Assembly: GCF_004745595.1 (NCBI RefSeq) | Contig: NZ_SRLH01000003.1 | Span: 464,599-528,598 of the forward strand | Reading direction: 5' to 3' | DNA length: 64,000 bases | Source of the DNA: Flavobacterium humi | GTDB lineage: Bacteria; Bacteroidota; Bacteroidia; Flavobacteriales; Flavobacteriaceae | Shown: positions 8,718 to 18,821 of the stretch, one piece after another | Layout: each line of letters starts with the position of its first letter | How positions within the stretch are numbered: the first letter of the stretch is position 1 | Position numbers and translations under genes: made by a program | Notes under the pieces: model-generated | Seen by the model: only the letters and a program-made list of their open reading frames with translations | What the model was told of the DNA's origin: nothing | Database searches by the model: none

Positions 8718-8808
8718 TTTGTATCGGATTGGTCTAAAAAAGAAATTGGCCATTAGTTAAAACGGAGCAATTCCATAGCAATTATTTTACATCTATTGTT
8801 CCTGAAAG

Positions 8809-10038
8809 CTACTCGTCCTCCTTTTCGATTGCGTCTTCGAAATCAGGATACAAAAACTTGTTATACGGAAACCTTGTAATGTGGATTTCCCGGACCGCTT
8901 CATACACCTTCTTACGGAATTCTTCGAAATTTTCCTTTTGCGTGGCCGAGATGAACAAAGCATTATCGGCACCTACATTGCTCATCCAGGTGTTCTTCCA
9001 TTCTTCCAACGTATAATGTTTGGTCGTTTTTTCGGTAATCAGGTCATCGGCGTCAATGGTCAGGTGGCGGTAGGCGTCAATTTTATTGAAAACCATGATG
9101 GTCGGTTTATCGGCGCTTTTTATATCCAATAAAATCTTGTTGACAGATTCTATATGGTCTTCAAAATCCGGATGCGAAATATCCACCACATGAAGCAATA
9201 AATCGGCTTCGCGGACTTCGTCTAACGTGCTTTTGAAGGAATCTACCAATTGTGTGGGTAATTTCCGGATGAACCCTACGGTATCGGAAAGCAAAAACGG
9301 CAGGTTTTTAATCACGACTTTGCGGACAGTCGTATCTAAAGTGGCAAACAATTTGTTTTCTACAAAAACATCGCTTTTTCCTATAGCATTCATCAGTGTC
9401 GATTTGCCCACGTTCGTGTAACCGACCAACGCTACCCTCACCATTGCCCCGCGGTTGCTGCGCTGGATGGATTGCTGCTTGTCGATTGTCTTGATCTTAT
9501 CTTTCAGAAGGGAAATCCTGTCCCGGACAATACGGCGGTCCGTTTCAATTTCGGTTTCCCCGGGGCCACGCAACCCGATACCTCCTTTTTGGCGTTCGAG
9601 GTGTGTCCACATCCCGGAGAGCCTTGGCAAAAGGTAAATGCACTGGGCCAATTCCACCTGTGTCCTGGCATAGGAAGTTTCCGCTCTTTGGGCGAAAATA
9701 TCCAGGATGAGATTGGTCCTGTCCAAAACTTTGCAATCCAGTATTTTGGAAATGTTTTTTTGTTGGGATGGAGACAACTCATCATCAAATATCACCGTTG
9801 AAATTCCATTGTCCTTAATATAGTAACTGATTTCTTCCATCTTTCCTGTTCCGAGGAAAGTTTTCGGGTTTGGCTTGTCTAATTTCTGGGAAAAGCGCTT
9901 TACTACCTCACCACCAGCGGTAAATGTTAAAAAATCCAGCTCATCCAGATACTCTTTCAACTTTTCCTCGGATTGATTTTGGGTGATTATTCCTACAATA
10001 ACCGTTTTTTCGAAATTTATTTTCTCTTTTTCTAACAT
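8809..10038 (-). CDS. hflX: Ribosome-associated GTPase HflX
   Basis: The chosen start gives 409 aa. HflX splits or rescues stalled 70S ribosomes. Visible motifs are the N-terminal HflX domain, the linker with GGIGLRGPGETEIETDRR, G1 GYTNVGKS, G3 DTVGFIRKLP and G4 NKID. An upstream in-frame Met at 10056 is unlikely because it falls in a TAnnTTTG-like -7 element (10054-10061), whereas Met 10038 matches the family N-terminus MLEKEKINFEKTVIVG. The acidic C-terminal tail EDAIEKEDE is common in Bacteroidota HflX. Confidence 0.95.
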   Translation of the reverse strand: MLEKEKINFEKTVIVGIITQNQSEEKLKEYLDELDFLTFTAGGEVVKRFSQKLDKPNPKTFLGTGKMEEISYYIKDNGISTVIFDDELSPSQQKNISKILDCKVLDRTNLILDIFAQRAETSYARTQVELAQCIYLLPRLSGMWTHLERQKGGIGLRGPGETEIETDRRIVRDRISLLKDKIKTIDKQQSIQRSNRGAMVRVALVGYTNVGKSTLMNAIGKSDVFVENKLFATLDTTVRKVVIKNLPFLLSDTVGFIRKLPTQLVDSFKSTLDEVREADLLLHVVDISHPDFEDHIESVNKILLDIKSADKPTIMVFNKIDAYRHLTIDADDLITEKTTKHYTLEEWKNTWMSNVGADNALFISATQKENFEEFRKKVYEAVREIHITRFPYNKFLYPDFEDAIEKEDE

Positions 10039-10053
10039 AGTGTGAATAAAGCA

Positions 10054-10061
10054 CAAAACTA
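10054..10061 (-). promoter_or_regulatory. Putative -7 element for hflX
   Basis: Reads TAGTTTTG on the minus strand, matching the Bacteroidota TAnnTTTG -7 consensus, 16 nt upstream of the chosen hflX start. No clear TTG -33 element is seen at the usual distance, so the call is tentative. Confidence 0.4.
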
Positions 10062-10165
10062 CTAATTTGTGGCGAAACTTTGCATTTTCTTTACCTCTAA
10101 TACGTAATTCATCGAAAAAAATCGAACATTTTTGACTTAAATCTTATAGAATTGTTAATTTTTTT

Positions 10166-10173
10166 TACATTTG
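10166..10173 (+). promoter_or_regulatory. Putative -7 element for the adhesin operon
   Basis: TACATTTG matches the Bacteroidota TAnnTTTG -7 consensus, 38 nt upstream of the adhesin ATG. The -33 TTG is replaced by TTA at the expected spacing, so this is a weak or regulated promoter candidate only. Confidence 0.35.
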
Positions 10174-10211
10174 GGGATTAATCAAACTAGTTAACCGAAA
10201 ATATTACAACT

Positions 10212-13200
10212 ATGAAAAAAATTACTTTTGGTTTTTTCATGATGCTTTTACCTTTCCTGAGTTTTGCCCAGGTAATAGATGAAGGCTTTGAAGGAGCCAC
10301 TTTCCCTCCTACAGCTGCTGTGCCAGGGAACTGGGCCGTTTTTGATAACGGTGTAGGAACAGGTTCTAATTGGACCGAAACAACAAATGCTGCCCTTGTG
10401 CATTCAGGTGCAAAAGCGGCATTCGTGGATCGTGAAGGTATTGGCTCAGGGAATACCTCACAGGATTGGCTTGTGACACCGCGTATAACGGTGCCTGCAA
10501 ACGGTCAGTTACGATTTTTTACCAGGCAGACATTAATTGGTAATAATGGTTCAACGTATGAGATAAGAATCTCAACGGACCCTGTACAGAGTAACTTGGC
10601 AGGATTTAATGCAACCCCATTGCAATCCTGGACTGAAACAACTTTAAATGCCACATACAATGTGTATGAGGAGAAATTAGTTAGTTTAAGTGGTTATGCA
10701 GGCCAGCAGGTCTACATTGCTTTCGTTAAAGTTCATACGCAAACAGGCGGATCAACAACAGGAGACAGATGGCTCGTGGATGATGTGAAAGTTTTGCAAC
10801 AATGTTTGGATCCGACGGCTTTGGGTGTTGGAACCATAACACCGACATCGGCTGTATTGTTATGGACAGCCAATGGAGGAGCAACGACTTTTGATGTGGA
10901 AGTTATTCCGGCAGCCGCTAGTCCACTAGGAAATCCAAGCCCAGGTGGTGCAGGAATTGCAAATAACCAGCCTTTTGGAGGATTGACTCCTGGAACGGCT
11001 TACAAATATTATGTAAGAGCAGTTTGCGGAGGAGGAAATAACAGCCAGTGGGTTGGTCCGTATACCTTTTTGACGACTCCGGCAGGATCTATATGTAGTT
11101 CTCCGATAGTAATTGGAGGATTGCCTTTTAGTCAAAGTAGCAATACGAATTTATATGGTGATGAGGTAGATACTCCTCAAGGAGCCGGTTGTGCCGGTGG
11201 TGCGACAAATTATATGGCTGGTGCAGAAGTGTTTTATTCTTATACACCAACTTTTACAGGAAATATTACGATTTCAATGACACCAACAGGTGTTAGTTCA
11301 AGTTTATATGTTTACAACGGTTGCGCAAATGTGGGCGTAAGCTGTTTGGGCGGTGTGGCCGACAATACAGGGAATCCTAGGGTAATCCAGCCATTGGCCG
11401 TTACTGCAGGACAAACGTATATTATCGTTATCTCTTCAAGTACGACTCCGGCTGCCGGAATTCCGTATTCTTTGGTTATACAACAGTTTAATTGTACGCC
11501 ACCAGTTGGTTTGCCTACAACGAATATCAATACAACCAGTGCTGATTTGTCTTGGACAAACCCTACAGGGGCTACAGCTTGGGAAGTGGCGGTACAACCG
11601 GCAGGATCTGGTATTCCAACAGGAGCAGGTCAGCCAGCAGCTACCAACACAAACTTTACAGTAGGTCCTTTGACTCCTGCAACAGCATACCAATATTGGG
11701 TAAGAGCTGATTGTGGTGGAGGTGTTTTCAGTTCTTGGGCTGGACCATATACATTCAGTACCGCTATATGTGACGCGGTTGACAGATGTGATTTCGTTTT
11801 CAGGATGACTGACTCTTTCGGAGACGGTTGGAATGGAGCGCGAATGGAAGTAAGACAAAATGGAGTAGTAGTGGCCACTATCGGTTCTACATTTACAGCA
11901 GGGGCAGGACCAATAAATATTACGGTTCCTTTATGCCAGAATTTCCCTTTTGAATTGCATTGGACTGTTCCGGGAAGTTTCCCTGGAGAAGTTGGGGTTT
12001 CTGTAATCAATAACTTCGGACAGACTTTATATAATAAACCATCTGGTACTGGTTCTGCGCCTTCTTTATTATATACATCAACTTTCAGTTGTTCTACACC
12101 GGCATGTTTGCCTCCTACGGCATTAACAGCAACAGGTATGACTACTACAACTGCGAATTTAGCATGGAATGGAGCAGGAGCCACTATGTGGGATGTATAT
12201 GTAGTAACAAACGGATCAGCTGCTCCGGATGCATCTACTGTACCTACGTATAATGATATCACGACAAACGCTCAAGTTGCCGGGCCGCTATTGCCGCTTA
12301 CAACGTATCAGTTTTATGTAAGAGTTGTTTGTTCAGGAACAAGCAATAGTATTTGGGCAGGACCGGTTACTTTCACAACGTTACCAACATGTCCTCAACC
12401 AACTGCTTTAACTGTTTCTAATATTTCTATGAATTCAGCTACTTTAGCGTGGACTGAAGCACAAACGGCAACAGCTTGGGATATTTATGTGGTTGATGCT
12501 GGATCTGCAGCTCCGACTGCAACATCAACACCTACATTCCCTAGTGTTACCAATAATTTCTCAGCAACAGGATTGTTGGCTGGACATTGCTATGAGTACT
12601 ATGTAAGAGCAGTATGTTCTCCTACGGATTCAAGTTTATGGTCAGGGCCGAAATCATTCTGTACAACTATTTGTTTACCAGCAAACCAGTGTAATTACAC
12701 CTTCAGATTAACGGATTCATTCGGTGACGGATGGAACGGAGCTAGAATGGAAGTAAGACAAAATGGTATTGTTGTAGCTACTTTAGGAGCAACATTCACT
12801 ACAGGAGCAGGACCAATAAATATCCTTGTACCTCTTTGTGATGATATTCCGTTTGAATTGCATTGGACTGTTCCGGGAAGTTTCCCTGGAGAAGTAGGAG
12901 TGTCAATTATCGATCCTTTTACAGATGTTTTATATACAAAAGCACCTGGTGTAGGTTCTGCGCCGTCATTGTTATATTCAGATATGGCTCAGTGTACACC
13001 TCCAACTTGTGCTAAACCTATTACATTAGGAGCGAATACAATTACGCAAACAACAGCTAACTTAACTTGGGTACAACCAGCAGCGCCTGGATCTCCGGTA
13101 GGAGGATGGCAAATTGTTGTTCAACCAGCTATTTTAGGAGCGCCTACGGGAGCTGGAACTCCTGCTGCAGCAACAACGTTTGCAGCTGGAAGTTTAACAC

Positions 13201-15767
13201 CAGGTACCTTATATGAGTTCTACGTAAGAACGGATTGTGGGGCAGCTGATGGTTTAAGTGGATGGGCTGGACCGTTTGCATTCGGAACTCAGGTTTCCAA
13301 TAACGAATGTGCACAGGCAATTGTTGTTCCTGTAAATGACGATGCATCTTGTGCTTTGTTTGGAAGTGGTTCTGTTATCGGGGCGACAGGTTCGTTACCG
13401 GCAACAGCTTGTGGAGGAACGGCAAATGATGACGTTTGGTTCCAGTTCACGGCAACTTCGACAAAACATTATATCAACTTGTTTAACGTTGCAGGTTCTA
13501 CGACAGATTTAAATCATGTTGTATATTCAGGTACATGTGGTGCTTTAGTACAGCAAGGTGCTTGTCAATTGAACAATAACAGTATCATTTCAGGTTTGAC
13601 TATCGGAAATGTGTACTATGTAAGGGTTTATACGGCTACGGCTACTACAAACCAAACAACAACGTTTAATATCTGTATTGGAACAGTTTCTACTTGTAGT
13701 ACTGCGGAAGCAACATGCTCTAACCCGACGGATCCGTTTATTTTCCCAAATACAACAGGAGTTCCAAGTGAAGGGCAGCAAGCTTGTTTGTTTACCAATC
13801 CAAACCCGACGTATTACTTCATGACGATTTTGCAATCAGGAAACTTATCTTTCCAAATCACGCAAAATACTGCTTTTGATGCAGCTGGTAACCCAACAGG
13901 AACTGGTCTTGACGTTGACTTCGTTGCTTGGGGGCCATTTACATCTAATTCTGCAGCTTGTGGTAATTTAGGTAACGGATGTCCTACACCAGGAGCGTGT
14001 CCTAACAATACGACAAACCCAACATTCTATCCGTATGTACCGGGTAATATCATGGACTGTAGTTATTCTGCGGCACCGGTTGAGACATTTACAATCAATA
14101 ACGCGGTTGCCGGTCAGGTATACGTAATTGTAATTACTAACTTTAACGGAGCACCTGGATTCATCAGATTTGACCAGACGAACTTTGGTGTACCTGGATC
14201 AGGATTAACTGACTGTTCTATCGTATGTGAGGTAGATTTAGGACCGGATCAAAACTTATGTGGAGTTTCTTCTGTAGTTTTAGATTCTCACTTGAATAAC
14301 CCATTGGCAACATTTGTTTGGAAAAAAGGTACAGATGTTATTGTGGGAGCTACTTCTTCAACATATACTGCTACTGAATCAGGAACGTATACCGTTATCG
14401 GAACATGCGCACCAAATGATGTACAGGATTCAATGGTCTTGAATTTAGGACCTAACGTGATCATTGGTGACCAACCGGATTATGCACTTTGTGATGATGC
14501 TTCAAATGACGGTATCGCTACTTTTGACTTGTCAACATTGACAACAGGTATCCTTGCAGGTTTAGATCCAAACTTCACTTATAACATAACATATCATTAT
14601 AATGAAGCAGATGCTTTAACAGGTCTAAATGCTATCAACCCGGCAATTCCTTATACAGGAGCTTCTCAAACGATTTTCATTAGAGTCGTAGCGGTAGGAT
14701 ATCCGGTATGTAACACTATTGTACCTCAAAACTTAGTAGTTAAGCCAACGCCAATTGCGACGCTTACTTCTTCTGATGCGGACAATACGATCTGTAGTAA
14801 TGAAACAGCGACTATTAGCGTTAACCCGGTTAACTTCGTGGCAACAGACGCTACGTATACCTGGACATTAAATAGCAATCCGATTGCAGCAACAGGTTCT
14901 CAAATTACACCAACCGCCAGCGGTACTTATGGTGTGACAATCAACTTGAACGGATGTACTGCACCGTTGACATTGACCTTTACAATCAATGCTCTTCCGG
15001 ACTTTGGAATAACAGGAACCAACCTTGTTAAGTGTGCTAATGAAACAGCGGTACTTACTGTAGCTCCAAACGTTCCGTTTGCTGCTGGTGTTACGTATTC
15101 ATGGACTCATGACGGTAACCCGATGCCAGGTGAAACAGCTGCTACTTTGAGCACGACAGCGTATGGTATTTTTGCCGTAACGGTGAATAATCTTGGATGT
15201 ACAACAACGCATCAAATAGAGATCACGTTAGATTCGACGAATATTCCAATCAATACTGTAGGAGAATGTCAAGGAAGCAACTATATGATTACTGCAACCC
15301 CTCAAGGAACAGGAACATATACATATGACTGGTATAATGGAAACGACCTGACAACACCAATTGTTGACGGTGATGCTATCGGATCTAGTTTCAATGTAAC
15401 TGCATATGCTAATGCTAATAATATATCTTCTTTCCCTGTCACTTTCGTAGTTAAGGTAACTACAACTCCGGAAGGATGTACTGATAGCGAAACATTTGTT
15501 GTGGAAAGCCCTCTTTGTACTATTCAAAAAGGTATTTCTCCTAACAATGATGGTGATAATGACGAATTCGATTTAAGAGGTTTAGGTGTGAGACAATTGA
15601 GTATCTTCAACAGATATGGTACCAAAGTTTACAGTTTGGCAAACTATACCAACGAATGGAAAGGTCAGTCAGATAAAGGGAATATCTTGCCGGACGGAAC
15701 ATATTACTATGTAATTGAACAAACCAGCGGCGAAACCAAGTCAGGTTGGATATATATTAATAGATAA
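10212..15767 (+). CDS. Giant secreted adhesin with FN3 repeats and CHU_C / type IX (type B) sorting domain
   Basis: An 1851-aa exported protein. The signal peptide MKKITFGFFMMLLPFLSFAQ is followed by a jelly-roll/cleaved-adhesin-like domain (~20-195) and several fibronectin type III-like domains (~200-290, 430-517, 630-725, 730-815, 935-1035). Two near-identical ~108-residue domains carry DSFGDGWNGARMEVRQNG (520-627 and 821-928). Cys-rich modules, then PKD/Ig-like repeats to ~1760, precede a final ~80-residue gliding-motility C-terminal domain (GISPNNDGDNDEFDLRG... to the end). That tail is the type B cargo signal of the type IX secretion system, so the protein is probably displayed or released as an adhesin. 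PorP/SprF and OmpA genes follow in the same direction. Confidence 0.9.
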   Translation: MKKITFGFFMMLLPFLSFAQVIDEGFEGATFPPTAAVPGNWAVFDNGVGTGSNWTETTNAALVHSGAKAAFVDREGIGSGNTSQDWLVTPRITVPANGQLRFFTRQTLIGNNGSTYEIRISTDPVQSNLAGFNATPLQSWTETTLNATYNVYEEKLVSLSGYAGQQVYIAFVKVHTQTGGSTTGDRWLVDDVKVLQQCLDPTALGVGTITPTSAVLLWTANGGATTFDVEVIPAAASPLGNPSPGGAGIANNQPFGGLTPGTAYKYYVRAVCGGGNNSQWVGPYTFLTTPAGSICSSPIVIGGLPFSQSSNTNLYGDEVDTPQGAGCAGGATNYMAGAEVFYSYTPTFTGNITISMTPTGVSSSLYVYNGCANVGVSCLGGVADNTGNPRVIQPLAVTAGQTYIIVISSSTTPAAGIPYSLVIQQFNCTPPVGLPTTNINTTSADLSWTNPTGATAWEVAVQPAGSGIPTGAGQPAATNTNFTVGPLTPATAYQYWVRADCGGGVFSSWAGPYTFSTAICDAVDRCDFVFRMTDSFGDGWNGARMEVRQNGVVVATIGSTFTAGAGPINITVPLCQNFPFELHWTVPGSFPGEVGVSVINNFGQTLYNKPSGTGSAPSLLYTSTFSCSTPACLPPTALTATGMTTTTANLAWNGAGATMWDVYVVTNGSAAPDASTVPTYNDITTNAQVAGPLLPLTTYQFYVRVVCSGTSNSIWAGPVTFTTLPTCPQPTALTVSNISMNSATLAWTEAQTATAWDIYVVDAGSAAPTATSTPTFPSVTNNFSATGLLAGHCYEYYVRAVCSPTDSSLWSGPKSFCTTICLPANQCNYTFRLTDSFGDGWNGARMEVRQNGIVVATLGATFTTGAGPINILVPLCDDIPFELHWTVPGSFPGEVGVSIIDPFTDVLYTKAPGVGSAPSLLYSDMAQCTPPTCAKPITLGANTITQTTANLTWVQPAAPGSPVGGWQIVVQPAILGAPTGAGTPAAATTFAAGSLTPGTLYEFYVRTDCGAADGLSGWAGPFAFGTQVSNNECAQAIVVPVNDDASCALFGSGSVIGATGSLPATACGGTANDDVWFQFTATSTKHYINLFNVAGSTTDLNHVVYSGTCGALVQQGACQLNNNSIISGLTIGNVYYVRVYTATATTNQTTTFNICIGTVSTCSTAEATCSNPTDPFIFPNTTGVPSEGQQACLFTNPNPTYYFMTILQSGNLSFQITQNTAFDAAGNPTGTGLDVDFVAWGPFTSNSAACGNLGNGCPTPGACPNNTTNPTFYPYVPGNIMDCSYSAAPVETFTINNAVAGQVYVIVITNFNGAPGFIRFDQTNFGVPGSGLTDCSIVCEVDLGPDQNLCGVSSVVLDSHLNNPLATFVWKKGTDVIVGATSSTYTATESGTYTVIGTCAPNDVQDSMVLNLGPNVIIGDQPDYALCDDASNDGIATFDLSTLTTGILAGLDPNFTYNITYHYNEADALTGLNAINPAIPYTGASQTIFIRVVAVGYPVCNTIVPQNLVVKPTPIATLTSSDADNTICSNETATISVNPVNFVATDATYTWTLNSNPIAATGSQITPTASGTYGVTINLNGCTAPLTLTFTINALPDFGITGTNLVKCANETAVLTVAPNVPFAAGVTYSWTHDGNPMPGETAATLSTTAYGIFAVTVNNLGCTTTHQIEITLDSTNIPINTVGECQGSNYMITATPQGTGTYTYDWYNGNDLTTPIVDGDAIGSSFNVTAYANANNISSFPVTFVVKVTTTPEGCTDSETFVVESPLCTIQKGISPNNDGDNDEFDLRGLGVRQLSIFNRYGTKVYSLANYTNEWKGQSDKGNILPDGTYYYVIEQTSGETKSGWIYINR
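11769..12092 (+). repeat. Internal duplication in adhesin, copy 1
   Basis: Encodes residues 520-627 with Cys at both ends and the motif DSFGDGWNGARMEVRQNG. It is repeated exactly 903 nt downstream (301 codons), with an identical stretch of about 40 nt at 11951 versus 12854. Confidence 0.9.
12672..12995 (+). repeat. Internal duplication in adhesin, copy 2
   Basis: Encodes residues 821-928, the second copy of the Cys-bounded DSFGDGWNGA domain. Length and register equal copy 1, so the duplicated module is probably this domain plus two FN3 domains (301 residues). Confidence 0.9.
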
Positions 15768-15783
15768 TTAAAAATTGGAAAGC

Positions 15784-15806
15784 AGTCTGCCGGTAACAGG
15801 CAGACT
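15784..15806 (+). promoter_or_regulatory. Intercistronic hairpin between adhesin and PorP/SprF genes
   Basis: 8-bp stem AGTCTGCC (15784-15791) with GGCAGACT (15799-15806), extendable by AAGC/GCTT with one bulged T. No T-run follows, so it may protect or process the transcript rather than terminate it. Confidence 0.55.
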
Positions 15807-15835
15807 TGCTTTACTAACCAAATAAAAACTAACAA

Positions 15836-16756
15836 ATGAAAAAATTATTTTTCACAACAGTTGTTGCTTTGATGGCAATTTATGATGTTCAGGCTCAACA
15901 AGATCCGCATTATACACAATACATGTATAATATGAATGTTATCAATCCAGCTTATGCAGGATCTAAGGAAAACCTATCGCTTGGGCTTTTGTACCGCAAG
16001 CAGTGGGTTGAAATTGAAGATGCACCGACAACATTTACCGCGACTGGGCATTCTCCGGTGGGGAAAAATGTAGGATTGGGACTTTCTGTTATTTCAGATA
16101 AAATCGGACCGGTTGAAGAAACCAATATTTACGGAGATTTCTCCTATACACTTAATTTAGGAGGTGAGCATAGGTTAGCCATGGGTATTAAAGCGGGTGT
16201 TTCTTTGCAGAAAATAGGACTAAACAGCCAGATCGCAAGTACACTACCGGTACCTACTGACGGCGCTTTCTCTGAAAACACTTCAAACTCTGATTTAAAC
16301 GTCGGGGCCGGATTGTTCTACTATACAGATAAATACTATTTGGCTTTTTCGATCCCAAACATGCTCGAAGCGACTCATTTGGATTATAACGGCGTTCAGT
16401 ACGGATCTGAAGTACAACACTATTTCTTAACGGGAGGATATGTTTTCAATTTATCCCCATCAACGAAGTTCAAACCGTTCTTCATGGTGAAATCAGCATT
16501 TAATGCTCCTACTTCATTTGATATATCGACTAACTTCCTGTTCTTTGAAAAATTCGAAATCGGAGCTACTTATAGAATTGATGATTCTTTTGGTGGTATG
16601 GTAAACTATAAAGTTTCAGATGGAATTCGAGTGGGTTACGCTTACGATCATATCGTTTCGGATTTGAAAGTGGCTACACCTTCATCACATGAATTTATCT
16701 TGTTGTTCGACTTGAACTTCCCTAAAAAAGTATCAAGTTCTCCACGTTATTTCTAA
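15836..16756 (+). CDS. PorP/SprF-family type IX secretion outer-membrane protein
   Basis: A 306-aa protein with signal peptide (cleavage near VQAQ) and the hallmark start QDPHYTQYMYN...NPAYAGS of the PorP/SprF family. The rest alternates short hydrophobic strands, as in an outer-membrane barrel. In F. johnsoniae SprF is needed for surface display of the adhesin SprB, and such genes usually follow the adhesin they serve. Here it lies 68 nt after a CHU_C adhesin and 18 nt before an OmpA-type gene. It is inferred to anchor or export the upstream adhesin. Confidence 0.93.
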   Translation: MKKLFFTTVVALMAIYDVQAQQDPHYTQYMYNMNVINPAYAGSKENLSLGLLYRKQWVEIEDAPTTFTATGHSPVGKNVGLGLSVISDKIGPVEETNIYGDFSYTLNLGGEHRLAMGIKAGVSLQKIGLNSQIASTLPVPTDGAFSENTSNSDLNVGAGLFYYTDKYYLAFSIPNMLEATHLDYNGVQYGSEVQHYFLTGGYVFNLSPSTKFKPFFMVKSAFNAPTSFDISTNFLFFEKFEIGATYRIDDSFGGMVNYKVSDGIRVGYAYDHIVSDLKVATPSSHEFILLFDLNFPKKVSSSPRYF

Positions 16757-16774
16757 AATATTAAAGAAAACAAA

Positions 16775-18652
16775 ATGAAAAAAATATACATAGCTTTAAG
16801 TTTTGTTCTAGCCATCTCAGCAAGTAACGCTCAAAACAAAGACACTAAAATTGGAGACAAATTGTTCTCGCAATATGAGTATGTTGATGCCGCTAAGGAA
16901 TACTTAAAATTAACTGATAAAGGAAAAGCAGACGTTTATGTTTATAAGCAATTAGGGGACTGTTACTATAACGTATTCAATTCGGTTGAATCTGAAAAAT
17001 GGTACGCAAAAGCAGTAACGTCACCACAAGATGCTGAAACATATTTCCGTTATGCACAAATGCTGAAGGCTAACAAGAAATACGACCAGGCAAATGCCAT
17101 GATGCAGAAATTTGCAGCTTTGGCACCAAATGACAACCGGGCTAAAAGTGTTCAGGATGATGCGAATTACCTAACTAAATTATTGGGGAAAGCAAAATTA
17201 TTCGAAGTTTCTTCATTAGGGTTCAATTCCAAATATTCGGATTTTGGTGCTTATTTGAAGGACAACGTTATCTATTTCGCCTCTGCCAGGAATACGGCAC
17301 GTAAAACCTACGAGTGGAACGACCAGCCTTTCCTTGATATTTACAAGACAGATTTCAAAGACGGCCAGGCAGGTAACCTTGCTATTGCTGTTGAGGATTT
17401 GAACACAAAATACCATGAAGGACCAATTACCATAAGCGCGGATGGGAACACTGTTTATTTTTCACGCGAGAGCTTCTTTGACAAGAAAGGCGTTAAAACG
17501 CAGGATAAGAAAGCGAACATGGGTAAAATGAATATTTTTAAAGCGACTAAGGATGGAGAAAAATGGGGTAATGTTACTTCGGTTTCTTTCAACGGAAAAG
17601 ACTTTAATACCAGCAGCCCTTCTTTAAGCAAGGATGGTAAAACACTTTATTTTATTTCCGATATGGCCGGGACTTTGGGTAAAACCGATGTTTGGAAAGT
17701 TGCCATAAACAGCGATGGTTCTTTTGGGACTCCTGAAAATTTAGGGAATAAAGTGAATACGGAAGGAAATGAATTATCCGCTTTTATCGCAGATAACAAT
17801 ACTTTGTATTTCGCTTCTAACGGAAGAAAAGGTTTGGGCGGACTTGACGTTTATGCTTACGACCTGAACACAAATGCAGAAGCTATCAACCTTGGGAAAC
17901 CGGTAAACAGTGAGAAAGACGATTTCGGCTTTACATTCAACCAAGAACAAAATACGGCTTTCTTATCCAGTAACCGTGACGGTGGTGCAGGGGATGATGA
18001 CATTTACCTGGCTATCCCGGTTTGTAATGTGAACCTGGTTGTTTCCGTACGTGATGCTAAAACCGGAGCAACATTATCAGACGCAGTGGTTTCTGTGGTA
18101 GATGAAAAGAAAAATGTGGTTGCCAAAGGAAATTCAAACGAAATGGGTAATGCTAATTTCCCATTGGATTGCAACAAGCAGTATTTCGTAAATGTGGACA
18201 GGAACGGATATTCCAGCAATGTCTTTACAATGGACAAATCCAAAGGTGGAGAAGTTGCTTTAAATGCTGATTTGGCTCCTATTGAAGCTATTATTACTGA
18301 AACGGAAGTTATTCTTAACGATATTAATTTCGAATACAACAAAAGCAATATCACCGAACAAGGTGCTGCCGAGTTGGATAAGTTAGTAGCGGTAATGGTA
18401 CAATATCCGGAGATGGTTATTTTTGCGAAATCCCACACGGATTCACGAGGAGACGACAAATACAATATGGCGTTATCTGACCGTAGAGCAAAATCAACGG
18501 TTCAGTATGTAATTTCTAAAGGAATCGCTAAAGAAAGAATTACCGGTAAAGGTTTTGGAGAATCTGAGCCTAAAGTAAATTGCGGCGCTGATTGTACAGA
18601 AGAGCAACACGCTGAAAACCGTCGTTCTGAGTTTATGATCGTTAAGAAATAA
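16775..18652 (+). CDS. OmpA-family protein with TPR, PD40 and carboxypeptidase-regulatory domains
   Basis: A 625-aa exported protein. Signal peptide to ~19, TPR-like helices at ~25-130, WD40-like PD40 beta-propeller repeats at ~140-410 (ISADGNTVYFSRES, SKDGKTLYFISD, DNNTLYFASNGRKGLGGLD, TAFLSSNRDGGAGDDDIY), a CarboxypepD_reg-like domain at ~415-500, and a C-terminal OmpA peptidoglycan-binding domain (SHTDSRGDDKYNMALSDRRA). It probably ties the adhesin/PorP assembly to peptidoglycan. This three-gene order recurs in Flavobacteriia. A strong terminator follows. Confidence 0.92.
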   Translation: MKKIYIALSFVLAISASNAQNKDTKIGDKLFSQYEYVDAAKEYLKLTDKGKADVYVYKQLGDCYYNVFNSVESEKWYAKAVTSPQDAETYFRYAQMLKANKKYDQANAMMQKFAALAPNDNRAKSVQDDANYLTKLLGKAKLFEVSSLGFNSKYSDFGAYLKDNVIYFASARNTARKTYEWNDQPFLDIYKTDFKDGQAGNLAIAVEDLNTKYHEGPITISADGNTVYFSRESFFDKKGVKTQDKKANMGKMNIFKATKDGEKWGNVTSVSFNGKDFNTSSPSLSKDGKTLYFISDMAGTLGKTDVWKVAINSDGSFGTPENLGNKVNTEGNELSAFIADNNTLYFASNGRKGLGGLDVYAYDLNTNAEAINLGKPVNSEKDDFGFTFNQEQNTAFLSSNRDGGAGDDDIYLAIPVCNVNLVVSVRDAKTGATLSDAVVSVVDEKKNVVAKGNSNEMGNANFPLDCNKQYFVNVDRNGYSSNVFTMDKSKGGEVALNADLAPIEAIITETEVILNDINFEYNKSNITEQGAAELDKLVAVMVQYPEMVIFAKSHTDSRGDDKYNMALSDRRAKSTVQYVISKGIAKERITGKGFGESEPKVNCGADCTEEQHAENRRSEFMIVKK

Positions 18653-18668
18653 TACATTTCTATATATT

Positions 18669-18705
18669 AAAAAGGCCTCGTTGAAGAACGGGGCCTTTTA
18701 TTTTT
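18669..18705 (+). terminator. Rho-independent terminator of the adhesin operon
   Basis: 13-bp stem (18670-18682 with 18687-18699, one G-T pair), loop GAAG, followed by TTTTATTTTT. It closes the adhesin / PorP-SprF / OmpA unit. Confidence 0.9.
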
Positions 18706-18821
18706 GGGTTGTTTGATAATAGCGTTTTGAGTTGCCTTGTTTGGCTTGCGATACCTTTTGGATTTGTCTTTTTAACGATACAGGAGCATAAGTGCTTGTA
18801 AGTATCAAATAAAAACATGAA

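Noticed and set aside
8717..8753. Longer start for the HAD phosphatase at 8753
   Set aside because: It adds a 12-residue basic segment before the conserved motif I; family proteins start just before the first beta strand.
10039..10056. Longer start for hflX at 10056
   Set aside because: It falls inside a TAnnTTTG-like promoter element and adds six residues not expected in the family.
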